Shown: one piece after another, positions 36,458-48,445 of the stretch | Position numbering within the stretch: position 1 is the stretch's first letter | Layout: each line of letters starts with the position of its first letter | Source: Paracentrotus lividus | Taxonomy: Eukaryota; Echinodermata; Echinoidea; Camarodonta; Echinidae | Length of the DNA stretch: 64,000 nucleotides | Direction of reading: 5' to 3' | Assembly (NCBI GenBank): GCA_940671915.1 | Contig: CALNVZ010003426.1 | Span: 19,781,396 to 19,845,395 of the forward strand | Position numbers and translations under genes: made by a program | The notes under the pieces: model-generated | What the model was told of the DNA's origin: nothing | Database searches by the model: none | What the model saw: the letters and a program-made list of their open reading frames with translations, nothing else

Positions 36458-38285
36458 GGGAGACTGGGGTAATTATGGCCCCCCTTTTCACATTTCCTAT
36501 AACTACCATTAAATGAAAAGTCCAATTATATTCTAATTACCGTATGTAAAAATACAGTCAGTCTATATACATATAATATACAAAGGAAAGTATAAACCTG
36601 TGACCTCTCATTTCCATATTAATTACCATTATGTTAAGAACTTTGTGATGCCATAATTACCCCATCGGTTGGGGTATTTATGGCCCCTTTTGTAATGACT
36701 GTGTGAATTCAAAGATATTATGCTAATTAATTATGGTAATGTAAAACTAATGTTGTTGGATATTCCTAATACACTTATGAACCACCAACAATGATTTGAT
36801 CAATAATTGGTTCAGCCAAAATGTTGAAATTTTCCAGTCATAGCAATAGGGTACGTGCAGGTAATATGAGCCAGCAGGTAATATGTGCCACCTGAAGCAA
36901 ATCATGTCGTGACCGTCGACCGGTGACCGGTGACCGGTGTGAGCACCATAATGTTGTTCATATGAACTGTATACGAAAATATACCGTCGTGAGAGCATCT
37001 GATGCCGAAATTTCTCTGAGAAAATTGCTGAATACCAACAAGGCACGTAAAACATACGGCAATTTTTTTTACCCTGATGTATAATTTGATATTTTAAGGG
37101 GGTAACCTCAATTGTTTTGTATATTTAGTAAGCTTATAGTTTCATTTTGATCATACTAGCGTGTACAGGTCAATGTGTTGTAGTGACGGGGTGCAATGTG
37201 GCATTGAATGCTTGCCTGACACAGCAACATTAGTGCAGGTAATATGGAACATCCAAAATGGCGGAAATGATTCTGGTACTTAGTATTAGGATGAGGCATC
37301 AATCTGTTTGCTACGATTTTTTGTGGTATATTCACAGTATATAATTAATATAAATAACTTATTATAGGCCTATATTGACTTACATAATAAAAATAATATT
37401 TAGATAATAATAAAAAAATAAAAATAAATATACAAAATACAAAACAGTGAAATATGTAGTCGAAGTATTTAATGAAGGGTCTTATAATTTCAAATGATAT
37501 CTTAAAGTTAATGATTTTGAACATTTTAAGCAAATTCCAGGCATGGTAGAGTCATTGTAGTTTTTAAAACAGATGTTAAATACATGTGCCCATATTACCT
37601 GCACATGCAGCTAATATGGGCACATCCTTTGGTAATGACGTCAACATTTGAATTTTGCAGACAGGGGGGTTGGTGATAATTGTTTTTCTTCACAATAAAA
37701 GTTAGAGCAGTAGTTATTGATTCATATAAACAAAGAATAAACTGTGTGTCATTTTGTAATTTTTATGCAAATTAGGCAAATGAGGTTAGGGGGCCCATAT
37801 TACCTGCATGTACCCTACATATATTTATGTACATTTGTTGTACATAATCAGACAAGTGAATGTCCCCATCTGTGCTTATATACTGTTTATGCATTTGAGG
37901 CCATAATTACCCCAAATTACATTTTCAATGTGATCCCTCTTTACAGCTTTACTATTGTAGATATTCAGGTGGAACTTTTTCTGTTGTGTTTGTTAGTTCC
38001 TATTGTTTCTGTTTCAATCAAAATTTCATCTTAAATGATTGGAGTAAATGATATCGCACCCCAAATAAAAAAGCAGACTTGCCACTTTCCAACGAACAGA
38101 ATTGTGATTGCCGTACATTTTAGGCTCCCCTAAGCTCAAAATTTGAAGCAAATAGCTTATTTTTCTCATATGATAGAAGGAAGAGTTTAGCTAGGCATGT
38201 GTAAAAATTAAATTATCATTATGTAATGCAGCAAAGAATTGTAAGCTCTCAAAGACAAAGGGGCCATAATCACCCCAGTTTCCCC
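36458..38285. mobile_element. GGGGAGAC-family element, copy 2 (hosts an insertion)
   Basis: It has the same ends as 7544-8397 (GGGGAGACTGGGG to CCCCAGTTTCCCC), flanked by TA. It is collinear with copy 1 apart from the insertion at 36849-37815. The left end lies 16 bases from the preceding element. Confidence 0.88.
36849..37815. mobile_element. GGGTACATGCAGG-family element nested at a TA
   Basis: It begins GGGTACGTGCAGGTAATATG and ends CATATTACCTGCATGTACCC. Copy 1 of the host reads AGCAATACATATA without an insertion; here the TA is doubled on either side of 967 bp, proving insertion with TA duplication. An internal copy of the terminal motif lies at about 37590-37625. Related pieces lie at 62466 and 63893. 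Confidence 0.9.
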
Positions 38286-38289
38286 TATA

Positions 38290-38296
38290 ATTATAT

Positions 38297-38384
<88 letters not shown>
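38290..38384. repeat. AT and GT microsatellite
   Basis: (AT)n is followed by (GT)n just after the GGGGAGAC element. From here to about 38760 nothing else is recognised. Confidence 0.95.
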
Positions 38385-39696
38385 TGAAGAGTTCCGTTTC
38401 AAAAGGGACTAAATTCACTTATGGAGATTTTGAGTAAATCACCTATTTCTATCACCTTGTACCATATGATTGAAATATGGTACACATGGTAGCAAAATTG
38501 CCTTAGGCCATTTTTATTTGTATTTGTATTTGTTGTATTTCTATTTATTTATTATTACCACTATATTGCAAAATATTCATATACAGAATTCAATATAAAT
38601 ATGCATTTGGTAAATGGAGCCAACAAATAGTTAAAGCCAATCGAGGTTGGCCTCGTCCAGTTTCATGACTGTGAGTATACATTTACATAAAGTAAAACAT
38701 ATGTACATACAATAAGAAAATTATTGCATCATATTTTACAATATTTACACTATTTACATACGAAATTAATTAGATATTAATATACTCTGCAAGAAGAATT
38801 GTCTTATATGATAGTCTAAAAGTTCCCCGTGATTTAAATTCTCTAATATCATTTGGAAGAGCGTTCCATATAAAAGCATTTGAATAAAAAACAGACTGTT
38901 TTCCAAGATTTATCCTTACTTTGATGAGAGTTATATTTTTATTTTCATTGCTTCTTGTCTCGTAAGGGTGTTTAACAAATGAGGAATAATCAATGAAACG
39001 ATAAGGAAGTTTGTTATTCAACAAATCATGCATGAATGTTCCAATCATGAGACGATATTGCTTAAAAACATCTAAAATCGTTAACTCAGAAAACAAAGGA
39101 GCTGAGTGATGATTTGAATAATATAACACGAGTAATCCTCTTTTGTATGACCAAAATTCGACTAAGAAATGTTTTGTTTGCAGTTCCCCAGACTTCTAAT
39201 CCATAAATAATGTGCGATAAGATAAATGCATTGTATAACATAACCAATATCATTTTCGATACATAATGTCTGATTCTGTACAGAATACCTGCTTTCTTGC
39301 TGATAACATTACATACATTATTAATATGTTTCTCCCAGTTAAATATCTCATTAATATTAAGACCTATAAATGACATTGTGTCAACTAAGTTCAAAACTTT
39401 ACCTTTTATTTTCAACTGCTCAAAAGTTGATATCTTTCTACCTTTATTCGTAAAAAGCGTACAATTTGTTTTGGATACATCTATAGTAAGTTTATTAGCT
39501 TCAAACCAACCCTTACAAAAATGTCCTGTGGTATTCCTATGGTATTTCTGAATGTCCTGTGGTATTCGTATGGTATTTCTGAATGTCCTGTGGTATTCCT
39601 ATGGTATTTCTATGGTACATATAAAATACCATAGAAGTACCATAGGGAAATACCACACAGGAAAAGGGTACCATAAGAATACCATACAGCAGTGCT

Positions 39697-40680
39697 GTGG
39701 TATTTGGCACAAATACCATATGTATGGTATTTCTGTATGTCTTTTTTTGCACAAATACCATATGTATGGTATTTCTGTATGGTTTTTTTGGCACAAATAC
39801 CATATGTATGGTATTTCTGTATGGTTTTTTGGCACAAATATCATATGTATGGTATCTCTGTATGGTGTTTTGGCACAAATACCATATGTATGGTATTGCT
39901 GTGTGTTTTGGCACAAATACCATATGTTGGTATTGTGTATGGTTTTTTTTGGCACAATACCATATGTATGGTATTTCTGTATGTTTTTTTTTTGGCACAA
40001 TACCATATGTATGGTATTGCTGTATGTTTTTTTTTGGACAAATACCGTATGTATGGTATGTGCTGTATGTTTTTTTTGGCAGAAATACCATATGTATGGT
40101 ATTTTCTGTATGGCTTTATGGCACTAATACCATATGTATGGTATTATTGTATGTTTTTTTTTTTTGGGCACAAAGACTACCATACAGCAGTGCTGTGGTA
40201 TTTGGCACAAATACATATGTATGGTATTGCTGTATGGTTTTTGGCACTAATACCATATGTATGGTATTATTGTATGTTTTTTTTTTTTTGCACAAATTAT
40301 GTATGGTATTACTGTATGGTTTTTTGGCACCATACCATATGTATGGTATTGCTGTATTGTTTTTTGGCACAAATGCCATATGTATGGTATTGCTGTAGTG
40401 TGTTTTGTTTTGTTTTTTTTTGCACAAATACCATATGTGTTGTATTGCTGTATGTTTTTGGGCACAAATACAATATGTATGGTATTGCTGTATGGTTTTT
40501 TGGCACAAATACCATATGTATGGTATTGCTGTATGTTTTTTTGGCACAAATACATATGTATGGTATGCTGTATGTTTTTCTTTTACACATATACCATATG
40601 TATGGTATGCTGTATTTTTTTGGCACAAATACCACATGTATGTCACAAAATACACATGTATGGCACAATACCACATGTAT
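39697..40680. repeat. 42-bp palindromic satellite
   Basis: About 22 imperfect copies of a unit of roughly 42 bases, each containing the palindrome AATACCATATGTATGGTATT and a GCACAAA word, separated by CTGTATG and a T run. Every unit can form a hairpin. As the unit is close to 14 codons, frames stay open on both strands (up to 355 codons), but they encode only this repeat. Confidence 0.92.
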
Positions 40681-42399
40681 GGGAGCTCTTGTTACAATCG
40701 CCCGTGTTACAATTATTGTCCCGGTCTCCCCTACCATCAGGGGCTGCAATTTCATGTGATCGTCAGGTGGGGGGAGAACGGAGATCCCGGAATGGGAATT
40801 ATTAAGGCTTCCTAAATATTTGTATACCCAAAATTCGAAATAGAATTATCTATGTCACATAATTTATTATGCAGAAACTAATGACAATTTAAAGAATATA
40901 AGGTTGGACAAATAAAAACATATTCCACAAAATACGACCTGAAGACATAGTTAAATTGTTAAATCATTGTATTTCATTTGTTTGTGAGCGTGAAGCGCTT
41001 AGCTACTAAATTTTGCTCTATAATAACATTAATCATTGTATTCACTAGCTGAATAATCACTACTAGAAAATACATTCCGAAGAGCGAGTGGAGTCTCATT
41101 AATCAACGTTTTACAATATATATATATGTTTGTAATCCCTTTCTGAATATGGTCACTTTTTATACGATACGGACCTGAAAACAAAGAATTTAAAGAAATT
41201 TAAAAGTTTTTTCATCACATTTGGACAAGTGGGCAAATACAAATTTTATCCAAATTATTTAGAAAGTAAAACAAAATGTGAAGCTGAAAATCAAGGGGAC
41301 ACGTCCCCTCTGATTGCCGCCAAAGTTGGAGAGGAATCAATTATACACTAGATCGGAATAAATAAAGCACCTCAAAGAGACATATATAATAGGCTAATAT
41401 CCAAAATTCACAATAGAATGACCTACCTCAACACATTATGCCAAGTTACAAATAAAGCGTTGTAACAATAAAGAATAAATGAATATAGGGACCTGAAGAA
41501 AGATTATTAGTTTAATATTGTCTGGTGTTTTTGTTTACAAGCGAAGCGCGAGCCGAAAGTTTTGCTTTTTAATGACCTGAACTTGTTCATTTTACGCACA
41601 CGTGTGCCTCTTCGTATATTATATGTATATATTTTTTGTAAGCTTTAAAAATCGAGGGTGGACGATCCCCAGAAAACAAAAATCGATGGGGGGGGGGGGG
41701 ACTCGATCGTCCCCTGTCCACCCGGGACGCCGCCAATACCTACCGTTGTGTAGTATTGTCACAGGATTTTTTTTTTTCTTCTAGGGGGATAGTTTCTTAC
41801 AGGAATTGACTAAGTGGTGTTTGACCAGTCGACTTGATTAGACGAATGGGAATTAATTAGACCAAATGGTCATTTGACGAACTGATTGGAGACAAACATC
41901 CAACAGGGATGAAACCAACGGCATTAGTCAAAGTGGATTTATGGCGAGTTTACTGCTGAAGTTTGGTAGTCCGTATGGTATTCCTTGGGTACTTCATGTG
42001 GTACTATATGGTAATTAGCTAATTTGCATACAATGTTTTTGTATGCACAAATCAGTATTTTGTGAAGCTTACCCTCATTAACTAGTAATTGCCTGCATAT
42101 TAATATTTTTTCTTTTAGGGAAATATATTTCCTAAACACAAAGTAACATCAAGAGTGATAGTTTTGACATTGCATTATTATCAAGAGATATAGAAAATAA
42201 CTAACTGTGACCCAAAATATGTTTGCTAAATAGGGGTATATATATAGCACTGTATGGTATCCTTGGGTGTCTAGCGGCAGTCCTGTGGTAACGGCGTGTG
42301 GTATCCCTGAATTAACGGCGTGTGGTGTTCCGGTCGTAACGGTATGTCATAATCCTGGTAACTGTGTGCGGTATTGATGTGTGGTTCTAGTTTGGGATA

Positions 42400-42800
42400 A
42401 TGCTATTAGGTATTTTTGCTGTATGGTACTTCTGTATGGTATTTTGTGTGGTATTTGTGCCAAAAAACAATAGGAAATCCTATGGTATTTTGGCTGTATG
42501 GTACTGCTGTATGGTATTTTGTGTGGTATTTGTGCCAAAATACCATAGGAAATCCTATGGTATTTTGGGTGTATGGTACTTCTGTATTGTATTTTGTGTG
42601 GTATTTGTGCCAAAAAACCATAGGAAATCCTATGGTATTTTGGCTGTATGGTATTTTGTGTGGTAATTGTGCCAAAAAACCATAGGAAATCCTATGGTAT
42701 TTTGGCTGTATGGTACTTCTGTATTGTATTTTGTGTGGTATTTGTGCCAAAAAACCATAGGAAAATCTTGTGGTATTTTGTATGGTACCGTTGTGTGGTA
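42400..42800. repeat. 61-77-bp palindromic satellite
   Basis: Four to five units built on a second palindrome, ACCATAGGAAATCCTATGGT, with TGTATGGTA and TGTGGTATTTGTGCC between. It shares words with the 42-bp satellite and ends at the right terminal repeat of the host element. Confidence 0.9.
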
Positions 42801-45800
42801 CCACACGATATTTTTGTAAGGGAAGTAACTACATCTGATAGGTATTTATATACTTCTCCTTGTTGTATTCTGTTTTCTCCTTTGTCAAATATGTGAAACA
42901 GGCTCGAATCATCAGCAAATAAAAGAAATTTGAAATATGAAGTGGAATTTGATAAATCATTTATATAGAGTAAAAAGAGAGTCGGTCCTAAGACTGAACC
43001 CTGTGGAACCCCACATGTAATTTCTTTTCTCTGAGATTCCATACCATCATAACAAACATACTGATATCTGTTATCCAGGTAATTTTTAAACCAGTTTAAG
43101 GGAAGTCCTCGTATGCCATAATGATTCATCTTATCTTGCAGCACTGTATGATCGATTGTATCAAATGCTTTGGCAAAGTCTTTGAAAATCCTAAGAGTTA
43201 TTCTACCCTCTTCAGTGAATAACAATATGAAAAATCTAGCTATAAATATATATTTTTTATGAATTTTTGAAAGTCTAATTTCTATGGATTGAGTCCTTTT
43301 TTAGAATAAAAATCATCTGTTTTCCCAATAAAACATCACATTTTTGCTTAATTTAAGTTTTTAGTCAGCCAAAAATGTATTTAGATGTTATTCTGAAGTG
43401 TATGAATAAAATAAAATTGAAAATTATAAATTTTGAAGATTTTATTCCAAAAGGGACTAAATCCAAGAATATTCATAAAATCCTTATAAATTTATCAAAT
43501 TTATTCACATTTCCTTTCAAGATCCTAGATTGACATCTTCAGCTTGTGTGTAAAAATCAAAATAAATACCTTGCGGGAACATAATTAAAGTTTAAATATT
43601 TAGAATCCACAAAGTGGATTTATTCGCTTTTGGAATGAAACTATTTTGGATTTTTATTATTTTTTTTTTTAAATGCGATATTGGGCATTTCAATCGGGTG
43701 TTTCCATTACCTGCTACCCTGCTACACTTCCAATTTCTGCTATACACCTTTTTCAATTTGGACTCGACCATTTATCCCGTTATATTGTGCGATGGACTGA
43801 TATGTTTTTGATTCTAAGTTTTCTATCACCGATCCCTCCTCTCTGTAGACACATGCCGGGATTTCTTGTTTTTTGTTGTCCAACATTACAATAACGTAAA
43901 TTGCAAAGCTCTCATTGATTAAAAATAAGCAAGTCGTTGACATCTCGCGGCAATGTGTAATTTACACTTAAACAGATGCCGATAACAATTTTTTGATTGG
44001 TATCTGGTCGGGCGTGATGATCAGAATATCAGAATTCGTGACATTGTTCATAGGCAACGAGAAGCAGCAACGTAGCGAGTGATGAAAATAAACAAGGCAT
44101 TTTCGACATTTCGTAAATTGATCTAAAAAGGGGGCACTTTAAGGAGATAATTAAGCGGGAGCGGGACGGGGAGGTGGGTGTAAATAGACTGCCATCGATC
44201 ATATTACAAGGGAATTATATAAGAATCAAGCATCAATGACAAACCAATTGTCATTATTGTCTACAAACTAAGTCCTTGGTCAAGTTTCATTGCGCTATTA
44301 CATCACTCTTGATTTTAGGCTTGTTGTTTTCTTGCTTTTCATCATTATAAGTAATGACAGTCGCAATGAGCTGGTCAGAAATAAAACCAAGAAGAAAAGA
44401 AGAAGAGACTCGTGACGCTGCCTGACTTGCGCGCTGTCGCTCTCACACAACATTAACCTTGGGTATTTTGTAGTACCATATGTAACGGTCTCCCGAAAAT
44501 CAAATAGACGATGAAAGATACATCGGTTAGACGGCCCTTTTATTAACAGATAATGATGAAATGATAATATATGTGAATAAACGATTGAAGAAACAGCGTT
44601 TTACAGATCAAGGATGGCAGTAAAAGATCCTAACGATTCGTATAGTATTTTTTCGCGTGACGTTTATCGCCACACAGGAGTACACGCGCACACATAATCA
44701 TTCCTTCTTATGCAAAGTACATTTCAAGGAAGGTGGCGATATATATTATTCATGAGCAATAATAGCCAAGTCACAGAAACGGGTAAATGGTCGAGTCTCA
44801 AATGTTGAAATAAGGGTATTAAGCAAAAATTGGAATATGTGTAGCAGGTAGCAGGTAATTGGAAACACCGATATGAAATGCCCCAATATCGCATTGTAAA
44901 AATAAAAATAGATAAAATCCAAAATAGGACGATCAAAAGCGGAATTAAATTCCACTTTGTGGATTCTAATATTAAACTTTAATTATGCTTCCCTGCAAGG
45001 TATTTATTTTGATTTTTACACACAAGCTGGAAGATGTCAATCTAGATGCTTGAAAGTAAATGTGAATAAATTTGATAAATTTATAGGATTTTATGATATT
45101 CTCTGGATTAGTCCTTTGGAATAAAATCTCAAATTTATAATTTTCAATTTTATTTTATTCAGTACACTTTCAGAATAAACATCTAATACATCTTTTGGCT
45201 GAACTAAAAACTAATATTAAGCAAATAATGTGATGTTTTATTGGGAAACAGATTATTTTTATTCTAAAAAAGGGACTCAATCCATAGAAATTAGACCTTT
45301 CAAATTCATAAATATAATATATTATTTATAGCCTGGATTTTTCATATTGTTATTCACTGAAGAGGTAGGAATAACTCTTAGATTTTCTAAAGACTTTGGC
45401 CAAAGCATTTGTACAATCGATCATACGTGCTGCAAGATAAAGATGAATCATTTATGGCATCAGAGGACTTCCCTTAAACTGGTTTAAATTACCTGGTATA
45501 ACAGATATCAGTATGTTTTTAAGTTATCGATATGTGTATATATTTGTTTGTTTGGTTTTGTTGTTTGGATTGTGTGTGAGGCTCTCAAGAAAATGGAAAT
45601 TACATTGTGGCGGGTTGCCACAGGTTAGTTTGTATAGGAGCCGACTCTTCTTTTTTAACTCTATTATAATGATTTTATCAAGGATTCCACTTCATATTGT
45701 TCAATTGTCTTTTTTTTGCGTGATGATTCGAGCCTGTTCAACCATATTTGACAAAGGAAGAAAACTAGATACATTACAATGGCAGAAGTTATTATAATAT

Positions 45801-46110
45801 CCTATAGATGTATTACTTTTTCCCCCTTAACAAAAATATCGTGTGGGTACCACACAACGGTACCCATACAAAATACCACAAGATTTTTTTCTCTCCTATG
45901 GTTTTTTGGCACAAATTACCAACAAAACAAAAATACAATACAGAAGTCCATAAGCCAAAATAACCATAGGATTTCCTATGTTTTTTTTGGCACAATTACA
46001 TCACAACAAATTACCCTACAGGCCAACATACCAATAGGGGCTATTTCCCATTGGGGTTTTTTGGCACAGAATACACCAAAATACAAATACAAGAAGTACC
46101 AACCTATACC
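42450..46110. repeat. Large inverted duplication (arms about 1.3 kb)
   Basis: The left arm (about 42450-43785) recurs as the reverse complement at about 44765-46110. Both arms include the right satellite, the truncated retrotransposon core and its 5' junction, and flanking sequence with TGCTACC and GGGACTAAATCC words. The right arm has many more indels and ends at an N gap. The arrangement may be real or a misassembly. Confidence 0.8.
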
Positions 46111-46600
46111 CNNNNNNNNNNNNNNNNNNNNNNNNNTCAAGACTGCTCAGAAAATCAAACTCAAGAAGAAGAAGAAGAAAGGTCGTGACTGGCTGCTGAC
46201 TGCGCCTGTCGCTTCTCACACAACAAACCTTGGGTATTTTTGTAGTACCATATGTTACTCATCCGAAAGTCAATCATTAATAGACGAATAGAACGAGCTC
46301 TAGACGGCCCTTTTATTAACAGATAATGATGAAATGTATATATATGTGAAATAAAGATGAAGAAAAGCGTTTTACAGATCAAGGATTGGCAGTAAAGATT
46401 CCTACGATATCGTAGTAGTATTTTTCTCGCGTGACAGTTTATCGCCACACAGGAGTACAGCGCACACATAATTACATTCCTTCTTGATGCAGAATACATT
46501 ATCAAGGAAGTGGCGCATATGATATTATTCATGAGCAATAATAGCAAGTCACAGAAGCCAAGGAAAGGTGGCGATATATATATTCATGAGCAAAATAGCC
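44387..46600 (+). repeat. Direct repeat around the second gap
   Basis: 44387-44800 recurs at 46146-46600 in the same orientation (shared CGGCCCTTTTATTAACAG, TTTATCGCCACACAGGAG and TCATGAGCAATAATAGC). The second copy starts right after the 25-N gap and has many small indels. Confidence 0.82.
46112..46136. other. Assembly gap (25 N)
   Basis: A short run of N lies between the inverted arm and the direct repeat. Confidence 0.99.
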
Positions 46601-46786
46601 AATCACAGAAACGGGATAAATGGTCGAGTCCAAATTGAAAAAGGTGCATAGCAGAAATTGGAAGTGTAGCAGGGTAGCAGGTAATGGAAACACCCATTTC
46701 AATCCCTTGTACTAGGTGCAGATGTTTAACTTCAGAAATTAACTTTGGCCAAATATGGATTTAGTCCCTTTGGAAATGAAGCTCTT

Positions 46787-46834
<48 letters not shown>

Positions 46835-46837
<3 letters not shown>

Positions 46838-48438
46838 TGCCCTCCAAAAGTTTGGGTACACCTGATGCTAGCTATGTCTTTTATCATTTTAAGGCATTTT
46901 ATGTCCAGTATTTCAGTCCAAATGATGTTAAAGTACTAAAAATACATTGTGCAACCAATATACTTCACAATTATTGAACGAAGTCTCCTTGGAATTCAGA
47001 AATTCGGAAAAATATGCAAAAATGGCAAAAACATGATTTTGCACTAATTTATTCAATTATTGAAAAAATAAGATATCTCGGCCAGTTATGGTCCGATCAA
47101 TGTAAAATTTTGCATGGATGTTGAGGAACATGTGAAATATAACCCTGTACTATTTGTTTGTATTTTTGAGGCAACAACTTATTAATTATTATAATTTATG
47201 CAAATTAAGGTCTATTTTTTACTCATTTATCAATATTTTGTTTTAAAAATTGCTATGAAGCCCAATTTCTTGTTAAAAGCTGCTGAGTATAAAAGTCAAC
47301 AACATTGTGTTTACAAAAATGGAATTTCTTGTGAATTCCTTTGTTTTCTTTTGTTTTAATACTTTCTATTGTCTTTGATTGTTTTGTTTTAACGTATTTC
47401 TTCATGTTTTTGCGTCTTTTATGTTTGAGAAATGTACCTTGATTGATATCAAGATATCCAAGATGATGCTAAAGGCCTTGTTAGATGCAGTTAAGATTGT
47501 GGTAGAACAGTTTAGGGGAAATGTGCATTCGGTGCACAAATGGGCAATAATTGAATTGTTTGGTATTTTTAAACTTTCCTAATTACATGTCAAAAAATAG
47601 TTCCTTATTTAATTACTTTTTATATAAAGACTGAATAATGACAATTCTGACTGGGGGAGGGGTCTCGGTCAATTTGACCATCTATAAAAGATCAATGACT
47701 GCTGCACAATCGCTTCCGACCCCAAATATGCATTTTGGTGATTTTTTCCTTTAAAGTGTAGTGCAACTATTGTTCAAAACAAACTGCCCATTGTGTTGTT
47801 AGGTGATACAACATTGCATTATTGCATGTCAGACCTAAATAGAATATAAGATAGCATTTTGCTTTCATTTTCGACACATAAAAGAGTCAAAAACATTAAG
47901 AAATACATAAAAACAAAATAATAGAATACATAAGAATTCCATTCAAACTTCAAAATTTTTACCAAAATGTTATTGATTATTATATTCAGCAACTTTTGAA
48001 AGGAGATTGGACTTCATAACAATTTTTTTTAAAGCTAAATATTGATAAATATGTAAAAACACACTTAATTTGCATAAATATGAATAATTAATAGATTTAT
48101 GCTTCAAAATACAAACAAGCAATGCAGCGCTATAACTTATTTGTGTCTAAACGTTCATGCAAAATTTCACATTGATCAGATCATTATCAATGGAGATATC
48201 CTATTTTTTTCAATAATCCAATAAATTAGTGCAAAATCATGCTTTTGCCATTTTTGCATATTTTGCCTAATTTCTGAATTCCAAGGAGTCTTTGTTCAAT
48301 AATTGTGAAGTATATTGGTTGCATAATGTATTTTTAGTATTTTAACAACATTTGGACTGAAATAATGGATATAGAATGCTTTAAAATGACCCAAAACATA
48401 GCTGGCATCAGGTGTACCCAAACTTTTGGAGGGCAGTG
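46835..48438. mobile_element. CACTGCCCTCCAAAAG fold-back element
   Basis: It begins CACTGCCCTCCAAAAGTTTG and ends with the inverse, flanked by TA (left within an AT microsatellite at 46790-46834). The two halves are imperfect inverses over at least 550 bases each, so most of the 1.6 kb can fold on itself. No transposase is found. Confidence 0.88.
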
Positions 48439-48445
48439 TATATGT

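Larger units (their letters stand above)
39510..42822. mobile_element. CCCTTACAAAAAT inverted-repeat element carrying palindromic satellites
   Basis: The left end reads CCCTTACAAAAATGTC and the right end is the inverse (ATATTTTTGTAAGGG), the repeat continuing through a TGTGGTA segment. It sits inside the retrotransposon. The interior holds two satellite blocks (39600-40680 and 42400-42800) and 1.6 kb of AT-rich DNA with GGTCTCCCC (about 40727), a fragment of a GGGGAGAC-family end. No transposase is found. Confidence 0.78.
38765..43230 (-). pseudogene. Non-LTR retrotransposon reverse transcriptase, split by an insertion
   Basis: Minus strand. 43225-42826 encodes the catalytic core: DFAKAFDTIDH, GVPQGSVLGP and the box FADD. 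39520-39086 encodes the next part (WFEANKL, FIGLNINEIFNWEKHINNV, SHIIYGLEVWG), and 39129-38770 the C-terminus. The halves are separated by the element at 39510-42822. Removing it with one copy of a 2-bp AA duplication joins DVVT to WFEANKL in frame. The 5' end is truncated inside the reverse transcriptase at about 43230, and there is a frame change near 39100. The sequence type is CR1/Jockey-like; the clade is not certain. Confidence 0.85.

Noticed and set aside
39697..40680. CRISPR-like regular palindromic repeats
   Set aside because: The parts between the palindromes are themselves repeated, no cas genes exist, and the context is eukaryotic.
39537..40815. Long open frames on both strands (up to 355 codons) rich in Tyr, Met, Val and Cys
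   Set aside because: They are translations of a palindromic satellite whose unit is near 42 bases, so frames stay open by periodicity; no domain and no codon bias.
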